Shown: positions 34,527-46,500, counted from the stretch's first letter. The stretch is DNA of 64,000 bases from Thinopyrum elongatum (GCA_011799875.1 CM022303.1:296062362-296126361), one strand, 5' to 3'. Notes: generated from the sequence alone by a model not told the origin. Numbers and translations: made by a program.

Positions 34527-34634
34527 GTAAGCATTGGCAATACAAGTGCTTCGCATTTTTTTCTTTCCATGTTGTTTCACATGATTCACTGTGTTGATCT
34601 AACTGTTTGTGTATGTCTTCTTGTTTGCAAACAG
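34527..34634 (+). other. 108-bp in-frame intron (exitron-like) in B3-like gene 1
   Basis: GTAAGC at the 5' end and GCAAACAG at the 3' end are good splice sites. The length is a multiple of three and holds no in-frame stop. Retention would add 36 mostly hydrophobic residues between linker and the final B3-like half. Confidence 0.6.
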
Positions 34635-35138
34635 AGAATTCCTAGAGCAACGAGGGAGTCGTTCAATAATTCGGGTGACTGTGGCAAAGTTTTTCTTACC
34701 ATGCACAACCTTGGTGTGAATGAACCTGCTCAATATACCGTAAGTACAAAGGATGGTCTTATGATGATTGATGCTAAAGGATGGTTAAAGTTCAAAACTC
34801 TATCAAAACTTGCGGTTGGGGATCATGTCAAAATCAAACTTTCTTGGCAAGGAGAGCTAGTCCTAATCAACTTTGAAATTCTTTAGTAGCAGCACGCAAC
34901 TGCCGAACTGATCTATCCCACGAGAGCTTTTGATGTAATAATATGGCATGGTGAGACAAGTGTCATGTGTGTATAAGTAGTACTACAGTATTATTTATCA
35001 TGTTGGATATCGTGAAAGAATTGGAACTCTGATTGCTGGTTAGGAACTGTCATTCGATTTCATTCTAACAGCTGTCGTGCTTTATTTAATTTTCTGTATT
35101 CACCTTACGACAACATCTAAAACCAGCGCCGTACCGAT

Positions 35139-36758
35139 TGATGCCGCTTGAACTACGTTGGTATTTCCCCAAAGAGGAAGGGATGATGCAGTACATCTAC
35201 GGTAGGTATTTCCCTCAGTTATGAAACCAAGGTATCAATCTAGTAGGAGAACCAAGCAACACTATGTAAACGGTACTTGCACACAAAGAACAAATACTTG
35301 CAACCCGACGCGTATGAGGGGTTGTCAATCCCTCTTCGGGTAACGGCGCCAGAAATTGTCAAGTTGACGGGATAAAATTTGTGTAGATTGGATATATAGA
35401 TCTCGATAAAACGCGAAATAAAATAAGTAATAAAAAAGTGCAGCAAGGTATTTTTTGGTTTTTGGAATAATAGATCTGAAAATAAAAGCGAATAAAAATA
35501 GATCTCGAAGCAAATATGATAAAGAATAGACCCGGGGGCCATAGATTTCACTAGTGGCTTCTCTCGAGAAAATAGCACACGATGGGTAAACAAATTACTA
35601 TTGGGCAATTGATAGAATATCGAATAATTATGATGATATCCAAGGCAATGGTCAATATATAGGCATCACGTCCAAGATTAGTAGACCGACTCCTGCCCAC
35701 ATCTACTACTATTACTCCACACATCGACCGCTATCCAGCATGCATCTAGTGTATTAAGTTCATGGAGAAATGGAGTAATGCAATAAGAACGATGACATGA
35801 TGTAGACGAGATCTATTCATGTAGGAATAGACCCCATCTTGTTATCCTTAATAGCAACGATACATGCGTGTCTTGCTACCCCTTCTGTCACTGGGAAAAT
35901 ACACCACAAGATTGAACCCATCACAAAGCACCTCTTCCCATGGCAAGAAAAATCGATCTAGTTGGCCTAACTAAACCAAAGATTCGAAGAAGAAATTAGA
36001 GGCTATAAATAATCATGCATATAAGAGATCAAAAGACGACTCAAATAGTATTCATGGATATAGATCTGATCATAAACTCAAAGTTCATCGGATCCCAACA
36101 AACACACCGCAAAAAAGAGTTACATCAAATAGATCTCCAAGAGAACATTGTATTGAGAATCAAAAGAGAGAGAGAGAGAGAAAGAGAGAGAGGAAGCCAT
36201 CTAGCTACTGGCTACGGACCCATAGATCTATGATGAACTACTCACGCATCATCGGAGAGCCACCAATGAGGATGATGAACCCCTCCGTGATGGTGTCTAG
36301 ATTGGATCCCATGGTTATGGAACTTGCGGCGGCTGGAATTGTGTTTTCGTCGACTCCCCTAGGGTTTATGGAATATTTGGCAATTTATAGGGCGAAGAGG
36401 CGGTGCGGGAGGTCACTGAGGGGGGCACAACCCCCTTGGGCGCGCCTGGTCCTCCTAGCGCGCCCTGGTGGGTTGTGCCCACCTCGGGTGTCCCCTCTGG
36501 TACTTCTCTGGCCCACAGGGTGTCTTCTGGTCCAGAAAAAATCTCCAAAAAGTTTTGCTGCGTTTGGACTCCGTTTGGTATTGATATTCTGCGAAGGAAA
36601 AAACAAGCAAAAAATAGCAACTCGCTCTGGGAACTATGTCATTAGGTTAGTCCCAAAAAATGATATATAGTTGCTATAAAATGATTGTAAAACATCCAAG
36701 AATGATAATATAATAGCATGGAACAAGCAAAAATTATAGATACGTTGGAGACGTATCA
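35139..36758 (-). repeat. LTR Z left: 3' LTR of element Z
   Basis: 1,620 bp. On the minus strand it starts TGATACGTCTCCAACG and ends GCGGCATCA. It contains (GA)n near 36,164, a TATAAATTG-type TATA box near 36,383-36,391, and an internal PBS-like TGGCGCCGTTACCCG near 35,338-35,352. Confidence 0.93.
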
Positions 36759-36772
36759 GCATCCCCAAGCTT
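36759..36772 (-). other. Polypurine tract of element Z
   Basis: AAGCTTGGGGATGC on the minus strand, directly next to the 3' LTR. A perfect second copy of the 14-mer occurs at 38,523-38,536. Confidence 0.75.
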
Positions 36773-39291
36773 AATTCCTACTCGTCCTCGAGCAGGTCAA
36801 TGATAAAAACAGAATTTTTGATGTGGAATGCTGCCGAACATGTTCATCACATATTCTTTTCTTTTGTAGCATGGACATTTGGACTTTTATATGGTTCAAA
36901 GCAATAGTCTAGTTTTGACATGAAGATTTCAATACTCAAGCATATGAACAACCAACCATGTCTTTCAAAATATCAACACTAAAGGAAGTTATCCCTAGTC
37001 CATCATGCTCAATCATTGATCCATTCATGAAACACACTCGCATATTAGCTATATCCAATTCTCAAGTACGATCATAGTGCCCCTTAGTTGGAGCTTTATA
37101 AGAGAAGATGGAGACTAAAATAAAAATAAAATTACATAAAGTAAATATATAGGCCCTTCGCAGAGGGAAATAGTGATTTGTAGAGGTGCCAGAGCTCAAA
37201 GCTTAAATTGAGAGATATTTTTTTTTGAGAGGCATACTTTTCCCGTCAACGAAAACGACCGAGTAATTCCCAACACTTTCCATGCTAGATATATCATAGG
37301 CGATTCCCAAACATTAAATAAAGTTTATTCCTTTTTCCACCATTCTTTCACAACCCATGGCTAGCCATATCCACGGGTGCCTTCCATACCAACGATTTCC
37401 AAGGAATTTATTATTTCAAAACATAAAGTAAATTTCTTTTTCATTTCGGGACTGGGCATCCCTATTACCGCCATACTCTCGTGCAATGACAAGTGAATAA
37501 ACACTCATCTTGAGAATAACACATCTAGCATGGAAAATATTGGCCATCCCCTGCCGCTTCATGAGCGGTACGAGCACACAAAAAGGAAATTCATTTTGAA
37601 AATTAGAGATGGCACATACAAATTTGCTTAGAACAACACGGAAATACCGCATATTGGTAGGTATGGTGGACTCATATGGCAAAACTGGGTTTAAATATTT
37701 TGGATGCACAAGTAGTATTTCTACTTAGTACAAGTGGAGGTTAGCAAATAGATTGAGAAGCAACCAACCAAGAAACAAAAAATCACATAAGTGAGCATTA
37801 AGCATAACTAACACCGAATAATGCACCATAAGTAGGATGTAATTTCATTGCATAACTATTGACTTTCGTGCTTGCATAGGGAATCACAAACATTAACACC
37901 AATATTCTTACTAAAGCATAATTACTGACCAACATGACTCACATATCAATATCATCATATCTCAAAACTATTACAAAGAATCAAGTTTATTTTGTCCAAT
38001 GATCTTCATGAAAGTTTTTTATTATATCCCTCTTGAATATCTATCACTTTGGGACAAGTTTCATATATTGCAATTGCTTTTGACAGGCTCAAACAAATTT
38101 AAGAGAAGAACATGAGCATAAAAAAATTTGGTCTCTCAAAATAATATAAGTGAAGCATGAGAGAATTTCTTCAAAAATTTACTAACTCTCAAATAAATCT
38201 AAGTGAAGCATGAGAGCATTTCTTCAAAAATATGAAAGCACACCGTGCTCAAAAAGATATAAGTGAAGCACTAGAGCAATTCCATAGCTCAAAAAATTTA
38301 AGTGAAGCATAAAGAGCAATTCTAACAAATCATAGCATAATTATGGCTCTCTCAAATAGGTGTGTCCAGCAAGGATACTTGTGACAAACTAAAAAGCAAA
38401 ACAAGCAAAGACTCGTATAATACAAGATGCTCCAAGCAAAACTCATGATATGTGACGAATAAAAATATAGCTCCAAGTAAAATACCGATGGTCGTTAGAA
38501 GAAAGAGGGGATGCCTTCCGCGGCATCCCCAAGCTTAGTTGCTTGGTTATCCTTGAATATTAACTTGGGATGCCATGGGGCATCCCCAAGATAAGGCTCT
38601 TTTCACTCCTTATTCCTTCATCCATCATGATCTCACCCAAAACTTGAAAACTTCAATCACACAAACTTAACAAAACCTTCGTGAGATCCGTTAGTATAAG
38701 AAAGCAATGACTAATTTAAGTATTGCTGCAAATCCATTTATATTTTATTATTGCATTATATCTACTGTATTCCAACTTTACCATGGCTTTTGCCCACCGA
38801 TACAATACATAGATTCATCAAAACAAGCACACAATGCAACGAAAACAGAATCTGTCAAAAAACAAAATAGTCTGTAGTAATCTGGAAACTTCGTATACTT
38901 TTATAACTCCAAAAATTCTCAAAACTTAGGACAACGTAGGAAATTTGTATATAAATCTTGTGTAAAACATTCAGAACTTTTCGTCGCTTCTGTGATTTTA
39001 CAAAATTCTGCTACTGGACGCAAAAGTTTCTGTTTTTCAACAAGATCAAATCAACTATCACCCCACATGATCCCAAAGGCTTTGCTTGGAACAAACACTA
39101 ATTAAAATATAAAAACACAATCATAACAATAGCATAATTGTGTAAACACTCAAGAACAGAATAAAAAGGCAAAAATAAATTTTATTCATTGGGTTGCCTC
39201 CCAACAAGCGCTATCGTTTTATGCCCCTAGCTAGGTATAAGATTTTATTGATGCTCGCATGAAAGATAATAATTGAAACACAAAGAGAGCA
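36773..39291 (-). other. Element Z internal non-coding region with tandem repeats and hairpins
   Basis: AT-rich with no ORF of note. AAGTGAAGCA occurs four times, at 38,148, 38,201, 38,261 and 38,300, each with flanking CTCAAA and GAGAGCA-type words. Two GC-rich hairpins are present: GGGGATGCC/GGCATCCCC at 38,507-38,530 and CTTGGGATGCC/GGCATCCCCAAG at 38,564-38,590. Confidence 0.75.
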
Positions 39292-40113
39292 TCATAAAAC
39301 AATGTGAAAAACATATTTAAGTCTAACATACTTACTATGCATAGGCATTTTATAGGAAAACAAATTATCAAGACAAGCAAAATCTAGCATATGCAAGGAA
39401 GAAAAAAGAAACAATAGCAATCTCAACGTAGCGAGAGGTAATTTACTAACATGAAAATTTCTACAACCATATTTTCCTCTCTCAAAATAAATATATGTGG
39501 GATCATATTCAAATTCAACAATATAGCTATCATGTAAAATTTTCTCTTCATGATCCACATGCATAAAAGTTTTATAATCTTCCGAGATAGTGGGATTAAC
39601 ATCAACTAAAGTCATGACCTCTCCAAACCCACTTTCATCAAGAATTTCATAAGATTGAACACTCTCCAAATATGTGGGATTATTTTTACCTAAAGTTGAC
39701 GCTCTTCTAAACCTACTTTCAATATTATTGCAAACATTATTATCAAGATCATATTCATCATGAGGTTTAAATAAATTTTCAAGATCATAAGAATCATTAT
39801 CACCCCAATCATGATCGTAGCAATAAGTAGTAGACATAACAAAATTATCATCCCCAACCTTGTAGTTTTGCATATCATTAACACAATTGCCATTAATAGA
39901 ATTTATAATAACATCATTGTAATCACGCTTTTCATTGAAAGAACTATCATGAATCACTTTATAAATTTCTTCTTTCAACACTTCATCATAATTTTCAGAT
40001 TCATGATTTTCAAGCAAAACTTCATAGAGATAATCAAGTGCACTCAACTCACTAGCAATTGGTTCATCATAATTGGATCTTTTGAAAAGATTAGCAAGTG
40101 GATGAGGATCCAT
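39292..40113 (-). CDS. Element Z ORF, acidic Asp/Asn-rich protein of unknown function
   Basis: A 273-codon uninterrupted frame starts MDPHPLANLFKRSNYDEP shortly after the PBS. It is rich in Asp, Asn, Glu and Tyr (CYDHDWGDNDSYDLENLF). It ends in a hydrophobic, Leu/Phe-rich stretch (LATLRLLLFLFSSLHMLD) that could be a membrane or aggregation segment. There is no zinc knuckle, protease or polymerase motif. It sits where gag is in autonomous elements. An open frame in an otherwise non-coding element suggests either recent insertion or a useful product. I do not recognise a family with known function. Confidence 0.6.
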   Translation of the reverse strand: MDPHPLANLFKRSNYDEPIASELSALDYLYEVLLENHESENYDEVLKEEIYKVIHDSSFNEKRDYNDVIINSINGNCVNDMQNYKVGDDNFVMSTTYCYDHDWGDNDSYDLENLFKPHDEYDLDNNVCNNIESRFRRASTLGKNNPTYLESVQSYEILDESGFGEVMTLVDVNPTISEDYKTFMHVDHEEKILHDSYIVEFEYDPTYIYFERGKYGCRNFHVSKLPLATLRLLLFLFSSLHMLDFACLDNLFSYKMPMHSKYVRLKYVFHIVL

Positions 40114-40344
40114 ATCAATAGATTTTTAGCAAGCAAAGATGCAAACAAATAGAAGGCACATGGTAACACAATTAGAGATAGCAAACAAGAGATCTAACGA
40201 GAAAAAGGCAAACAAAAAAGAAGGCGAATAAAAAGGCAAATTTTGTGAAGTGGGGGAGATGAAAACGAGAGGCAAATGACAAATAATGTAAATTGCAAGG
40301 AGATGACATTTGTGATTAGTAACCTGATAGATGTTGATGATGTC

Positions 40345-40362
40345 TGCCCGACAATGGCGCCA
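40345..40362 (-). other. Primer-binding site of element Z
   Basis: TGGCGCCATTGTCGGGCA on the minus strand, 11 bases from the 5' LTR. It resembles the PBS-like motif within the LTR itself but differs after TGGCGCC. Confidence 0.75.
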
Positions 40363-40373
40363 GAAATTCCTTT

Positions 40374-41960
40374 TGATGTCGCTTGAACTTCGTCGATATT
40401 TCCCCAAAGAGGAAGGGATGATGCAGTACAACTACGGTAGGTATTTCCCTCAGTTAGGAAACCAAGGTATCAATCTAGTAGGAGAACCAAGCAACACTAT
40501 GTAAACGGTACCTGCACACAAAGAACAAATACTTGCAACACGACGCGTATGAGGGGTTGTCAATCCCTCTTCGGGTAACGGCGCTAGAAATTGTCAAGTT
40601 GACGGGATAAAATTTGTGTAGATTGGATAAATAGATCTATTTAAAATGTGAAATAAAATAAGTAATAAAAAAGTGCAGCAAGGTATTTTTGGGTTTTTGG
40701 AATAATATATCTAAAAATAAAAGTGAATAAAAATAGATCTCAAAGCAAATATGATAAAGAATAGACCCTGGGGCCGTAGATTTCACTAGTGGCTTCTCTC
40801 GAGAAAATAGCACATGGTGGGTAAACAAATTACTGTTGGGCAATTGATAGAAGATCGAGTAATTATGATGATATCCAAGGATCACGTCCAAGATTAGTAG
40901 ACCGACTCCTGCCCGCATCTACTACCATTACTCCACACATCGACCGCTATCCAGCATGCATCTAGTGTATTAAGTTCATGGAGAAACGGAGTAATGCAAT
41001 AAGAACGATGACATGATGTAGACGAGATCTATTCATGTAGGAATAGACCCCATCTTATTATCCTTAATAGCAACAATACATGCGTGTCTTGCTGCCCCTT
41101 CTGTCACTGGGAAAATACACCGCAAGATCGAACCCATCACAAAGCACCTCTTCCCATGGCAAGAAAAATCGATCTAGTTGGCCTAACTAAACCAAAGATT
41201 CGAAGAAGAAATTGGAGGCTATAAATAATCATGCATATAAGAGATCAAAAGACGACTCAAATAGTATTCATGGATATAGATCTGATCATAAACTCAAAGT
41301 TCATCGGATCGCAACAAACACACTGCAAAAAAGAGTTACATCAAATAGATCTCCAAGAGAACATTGTATTGAGAATCAAAAGAGAGAGAGAGAGGAAGCC
41401 ATCTAGCTACTGGCTACGGACCCATAGATCTATGATGAACTACTCACGCATCATCGGAGAGCCACCAATGAGGATGATGAACACCTCCGTGATGGTGTCT
41501 AGATTGGATCTCGTGGTTCTGGAACTTGCGGCGGCTGGAATTGTGTTTTCATTGACTCCCCTAGGGTTTCTGGAATATTTGGCAATTTATAGGGCGAAGA
41601 GGCGGTGGGGGAGGTCACCGAGGGGGGCACAACCCCCCTGGGCGCGCCTGGGCCTCCTGGCGCACCCTGGTGGGTTGTGCCCACCTCGGGCCTCCCCTCT
41701 GGTACTTCTTTGGCCTACTGGGTGTCTTCTGGTCCAAAAAAAAATCTCCAAAAAGTTTTGCTGCGTTTGGACTCCGTTTGGTACTGCTATTCTGCGAAGT
41801 AAAAACAAGCAAAAAACAACAACTGGCATTGGGCACTATGTCAATAGGTTAGTCCCAAAAAATGATATAAAGTTGCTATAAAATGATTGTAAAACATCCA
41901 AGAATGATAATATAACAGCATGGAACAAGCAAAAATTATAGATACGTTGGAGACGTATCA
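40374..41960 (-). repeat. LTR Z right: 5' LTR of element Z
   Basis: 1,587 bp, ending (plus strand) GGAGACGTATCA before the duplicated CCGAT. It is shorter than the left LTR by the missing CAATGGTCAATATATAGG-type stretch and a shorter GA run. Confidence 0.93.
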
Positions 41961-42291
41961 CCGATCGCTTGCAATATTACCGGATGAAATGCGTTGAGTT
42001 AGAACACATGGGCCCCCAAACATGTAGGCCTACCGGCCTGTGGCCCAAATTCTAGACCTGTCAGCCTATCTCAGTATTTTATTCTCATTTGAACCCCATA
42101 TTATGTTATATATATTCCCCTTTATTTTTCTTATGTATAAAGTTGTGATATAAAAGATTTTTATATTTCTTTACATAGGGAGTATCTCTCTATCAAAAAT
42201 ATATTTATGTGTAATTAGTTACTCCTGCCTTTCCACTTCCTTTCGTTGATATGCGGGGCATCCGCAATGGGGTCCACATGCCATGCACCAA

Positions 42292-42380
42292 AATAGAGTG
42301 CACAACTGCACGGTAGAATCACCACGGTCGTAGCGCCGCAATAATGCCCAATGAGCTGTCAAATCACAAAACCCCACCTT
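42292..42380 (+). promoter_or_regulatory. Shared upstream module, copy 3
   Basis: GAGTGCACAACTGCACGGTA, GTAGCGCCGCAATAATGCCC and TGTCAAATCACAAAACCCCA match 31,671-31,745 with few changes. It lies upstream of B3-like gene 2. Confidence 0.65.
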
Positions 42381-42576
42381 TCCAGCAGTAGTAGTAAGCT
42401 AGACGGACAAAGTTGTAACATTCCACTGGGCATGAATTCCCTTCTCACTCGTCTGCTTGTTTAGATAAAACCTCCTCTCAGCGATTGCTTAGGGTTTTCT
42501 CATGGAGAACCAGGATGCCAGTCACCTCCGTTGATGCATTTTTCTTCCTATTGAATGTAGTGTGTTTCATTTGCAG

Positions 42577-43787
42577 TGCCCAAAGTGCGAGGACCCTACA
42601 GGTTTCTGCACCCTTAGCGAGATGCCACACTTGTTCCTTCTCATCCAAACACATGATTCTGAAACATGCACAGTATGTTCCTAGAATCCTCTTTTCTATC
42701 CGGGGGGTTGGGGTTTTTGAACATGCTGTCGACTAATTTGGAAATTTGGATTTCTATATTTGGATAAAAGGTACTAGTACCATGGTCAACACTGACGTGA
42801 AAGTGGAAATTATTTCTAGATTTGGATAGCGAATAAATTGTGTTCTCATATTATTTTTCCCGAAGTGCATCCTTTGCTCTGCCAGAACACATGTACTCAA
42901 GATGGTCGGCCTTGCCATAACTAAATACACCAGTTTAATGGTCACATTGAAGACACGCCATGGATATAACTTCCCAGTTGGGTACATGAACCAAGAAGAT
43001 CGCTGCTTTTTTTATGGCCGAACTTGGATAAACTTTCTCAAGTGTTACAGACTGAAAGTTGGCACACGAATGTTGATGGAAATAGCAGAACCTGGTCTCA
43101 TCTTCACTGTGACTTTCCACCCCGATGTCGTTCTAGTAGTTCATCCATGTTAGTTTTGTATCTGGTTCTTGCATGTTGCCTCAATTACTTCTTAATCCAC
43201 CTATTCTGTCTAACTAATCACAATTTGACTTTAGAAGTAGCAACAATTTGTGATTCCCTTCTCTCACGAAGATGCTATGTCTAACTAATATTCCTTATAA
43301 TTGGTGGCACGTGTAGGTTATTACAAAGTTCAGGACACTACTCATTTGTTATTTGATAAGAACTCGACTGTCACTGATGGCACTGAAGTTGACTGGGACG
43401 ACATCCACCAGTTCCTACACTTTATTGATCGTCTTGAGGTCCTTGTGGGGCGTTTCAATGGTGGAAGGCCTCGTGGACTATGTGTGCCACCTGTGCACAT
43501 GTTGAACAGGTCCAACTGTGTCAATAAACTTATGGTACGAGCTGTTTTCTATTATATATGTTGTTCATAAACTCTTTCTTATACACAGTTTTATAGCTGT
43601 GATATTCTTGAAACAGAAACTGCCCAGTTTTATTGTTCCTATACAGATGCCTGACCATGGTCGGGTCAGACTTGCGCTTGGTCACAACATGATGTTTATG
43701 TCGACCTACTCCATTTCCCTTAGAGGTGAAAAGATACTTATTCATGGGTGGTCTAAAATAAGAATGCCCGTCGATCTTCGAGAATAG
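42577..43787 (+). CDS. B3-domain-like gene 2, partial exon model
   Basis: Four exons keep one reading frame through GT...AG introns: 42,577-42,672, 42,886-43,148, 43,317-43,534 and 43,647-43,787 (TAG). The second resembles a B3 domain: VLKMVGLAITKYTSLMVTLK, then GRTWINFLKCYRLKVGTRML. The third (GTEVDWDDIHQFLHFIDRLE) is not recognised. The last (RVRLALGHNMMFMSTYSISL, HGWSKIRMPVDLRE) may be the end of a second B3-like domain. The first coding exon was not fixed: an ATG at 42,501 (MENQDASHL) does not join in phase. No internal stop breaks these exons, so unlike gene 1 it could be functional. B3 proteins bind DNA in the nucleus; target and role are unknown. Confidence 0.5.
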
Positions 43788-44087
43788 GACAGAAGGTTAT
43801 GTTCATGCTTTTCCATGGCTCTGAAGTGAATATCCTGTTTATTGACCACATTGCGAGATGAATCCGCTTTCAGAAGGTTGTGGATGTGCGGGGTGGCGCA
43901 TGGGCCTTGTCCTGAGGCTTGGTGGCCCCACCCTTGGTTAACTATAGGCAAAGTAGCACTGTTTTAGGCGTGCTTTGTACGGTTGAACCTGTATAAGTAC
44001 TCATACTGCTTTCAGCTATGGTTGTTAAGTGCCCCTGCTGGTTTCAGTTAAGGGTGTTAACTATTCCTGCTACTTTTACAGTCTGTT

Positions 44088-46500
44088 GTGTTTCTTCAGT
44101 CTCGTCTTTCTCCAGCCGCCAAAACCAAACCAGCGCCGGCGGGGCCGCCTGCTCCCGGCTACCACAGCTGGCTGTGCCTCAGCGCATGCATTGCTGCCCC
44201 ACCTTCTCCTAAATCATTAACGCCAATGTCAGCCACACCCCGCACCGAACCAGTGAACCCTTGTACTCCCCTTCGCCCGTGACTTCACCGCCGCATCTTC
44301 CCCGGCTCCTGTTTGTTCCCGTACAAGGCCTCACCGTCGTCCGCTGCGCGTCTTGGTGCGCTCGCCGTGGCACCGCCCTCTCGCCTTGTCAACATGGTCA
44401 ACAAACGAGATGAATCAGGAGAGGATATTACATGGAGAGGATGACACAAGGGACCCACCATGTCCATGGCCGTATGCAAGCAAGTTCCTCATTTTTTGTT
44501 ATATACAAGCAAAAGAAAATGCTTCCTCCTAGTGGTTTGCTGACATCTGGGACCCACGACGTTGTCAGCGTATAGTCAATAGACAAGAGAACTACACAAG
44601 AGCGCTGACACCTGGGATGTAGCTGCTCGAGCTATATATATATTTTGTTATTGTTGAGACGGAGCAGGGTTCCAACTGGGCTGTGACCCGTCTAGCCCAG
44701 GCTTCTATTTTACGTTCACCACATGACCAGCCCATCTATTTTTTCTTTGTGAAAATGGCTAGCCCAGTTTATTTTCTCTGAAGAATACCCAATCCAGGCA
44801 TACCCAACCCAGGCCTACTTATTTTTCTCCGCCCTGCTGGGCTGCAACTCTTTCAAGACCGCTGCAAATCTTAAAAGTAATATGAAATGGGCTATAAATA
44901 TAAAAAAGACACAACAAATTGGGAATTACTTTCAAATTTCTGAATTATTTCACATTTTCAGATTCCAATTTCATTGTGTTTTAACCTAATTTAAATATAT
45001 TTTGAAAGTACTTTAAATATGGCATGACATTTCGGTATTAAAAATAGTTTGGCCCCCACCAAATATGCGAAATTTTGTTTATATTTATAACCCTTGCCCT
45101 GGCCAACAAAAAGAAAATGGACTGCAATAAATTGCATAAGAAGTTGCAAATGAGCTATAAATTATTAAAAAAATAGAAAATGGGATGACTTGTGGGCCTA
45201 TTAAGTTGACACGTATGCAAGATTTTTTACTTATTATATATTATTAGTGAACAAAATGATTCTAGCAGAAGTGACCATTGGATGTCAATCCAACGGCCGT
45301 CGTGCTTCTTCAATCTATGATCTTCTTGCTCCAGCCACCAAATCCAGCGCCGGTGGGACCGCCTGCTCCTGCCTCCCATGGCCAGGCTGTGCTGCCGCGC
45401 AGGCCTCACCACCCCCTCCTACTCCCACCGCTGGCCAAGCCATCCCTCTACTCGCCCACATCCCTCCACTGCTATGGCTTCACCGCCTCCGGGTCATTCC
45501 CTTACTGGGTCTCACCGTCGTCCACCGAGTTGGTGTTCTCGGCCCTCTGGGTCATTCCCTTCTTGGGTCTCGCTATCGTCCACCGCGTTGGTGTTCTCGG
45601 CACGGCGTGGTCAACGTTGTCAACAAATGACAACATTGGAAGAGCGTTGTATGTGGAGAGGCTGACAGTAGGGACCCACATGGTCCATGGCCGCACGTAA
45701 GCAAGTACCTCCTTATTACACCAAAAGAAATGAATACTGCCCATGACAACTAGGACCCACCAGCTATATCTTTGGACGGAAGGAAGTGCCTCCTTAGTAA
45801 GCAAAAAATAACGATTGCTCCCCATGACAACTGAGGCCCACCAGATTTGGAGGCTGACTTGTGGGCCTACTAAGTTGACGCATACGCAGGGCTTTGTCAA
45901 CTTAGTCAACAAAAAGATTCTAGCAGCAGTGACCGTTGAATGTTAATCCAACTGCCCTGCTGCTTCTTCAACCTCTGATCTGCTTGCTCCAGCCGCCCAA
46001 ACCAGCTCCGGCCGTATCGCCTGCTCCCGCCTCCCGTGGCCGGCTGTGCTGCCGTGCAGGCATCACCTTCCCACCCTACTCCCACCACTGGCCAGGCCTT
46101 CCCTTTACTCACCCACACCCCCTATTATTTTCTGGCGACGACAGCCTCACACCGCAGCCGAACCAGTCAACCCTCGTACTCCCTCTTTCGCATGGGAAAC
46201 CACTGCCGTGTCTTCCCCGGCTCTGGTTGATTCCCTTCCTAGGCCTCATCGCCATCCACTGCGTTGGTGCTCTCGATGCGGTGTCGTCAACATGGTTAAC
46301 GAACGACAGCCATCAGAAGAGGATTGTATGTGGTGAGGCTGACAGCTGGACCCAGCAGCTACATCTTCGCACGCAAGGAAGTGCCTTCTTATTACACGAA
46401 AAAATGATTCCTCCCCTGACAGCTGGGACCCACCAGCTTTATCTTCGCACGCAAGGAAGTGCATTCTTATCCTCCCTGATAGCTGGGACCCACCAGGTCG
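44088..46500 (+). repeat. Three diverged ~0.65-kb tandem modules
   Basis: Full modules start at about 45,250 and 45,907 (spacing 657 bp), each with ATTCTAGCAG.AGTGACC, CTTGCTCCAGCC, CGCCTGCTCC and GGGACCCAC words. A partial module begins near 44,088 and ends near 44,500. The gap 44,500-45,245 is AT-rich with nothing recognisable. Confidence 0.75.

Larger units (their letters stand above)
32083..34886 (+). pseudogene. B3-domain-like gene 1, spliced, probably a pseudogene
   Basis: Phase-consistent exons can be read: 32,083-32,223 (47 codons, MSMAFAKTAEAQGTKKRKHP), 32,885-33,261, 33,531-33,618, 33,781-34,526 and 34,635-34,886, all with GT...AG introns. A leader intron is likely at 31,919-32,048. 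Exon 4 reads like a B3 domain (LPCHIRYRINHFVC, TGHNWISLLSEYNLKPYDQL). It is then crossed by TAG at 33,961-33,963, a second TAG near 34,033 and a frame change before 34,215. An Ala/Pro-rich linker follows. The last exon is a second B3-like half (DAKGWLKFKTLSKLAVGDHV). B3 proteins are plant nuclear DNA-binding regulators. An unrecognised intron around 33,960-34,230 could rescue the frame, so pseudogene status is probable, not certain. Confidence 0.55.
35139..41960 (-). mobile_element. Element Z: complete non-autonomous LTR retrotransposon
   Basis: 6,822 bp with two ~1.6-kb LTRs, TGAT...ATCA ends and target-site duplication CCGAT (35,134-35,138 and 41,961-41,965). On the minus strand: 5' LTR (40,374-41,960), PBS, one ORF, a long AT-rich non-coding region, PPT and 3' LTR. 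No capsid, protease, RT or integrase motif is found in any frame, so it must depend on an autonomous partner. The LTRs differ mainly by a ~22-bp indel near 35,650 and a longer GA run. Z1 and Z2 are further insertions of the same family. Confidence 0.93.

Noticed and set aside
35338..35352. Internal PBS-like motif as the true LTR boundary of element Z
   Set aside because: Both LTR copies and the solo LTR continue to the TGAT...ATCA ends that are flanked by exact 5-bp duplications.
38134..38325. AAGTGAAGCA repeats as a CRISPR-like array
   Set aside because: Spacing is irregular, copies are degenerate and the context is a plant retrotransposon.
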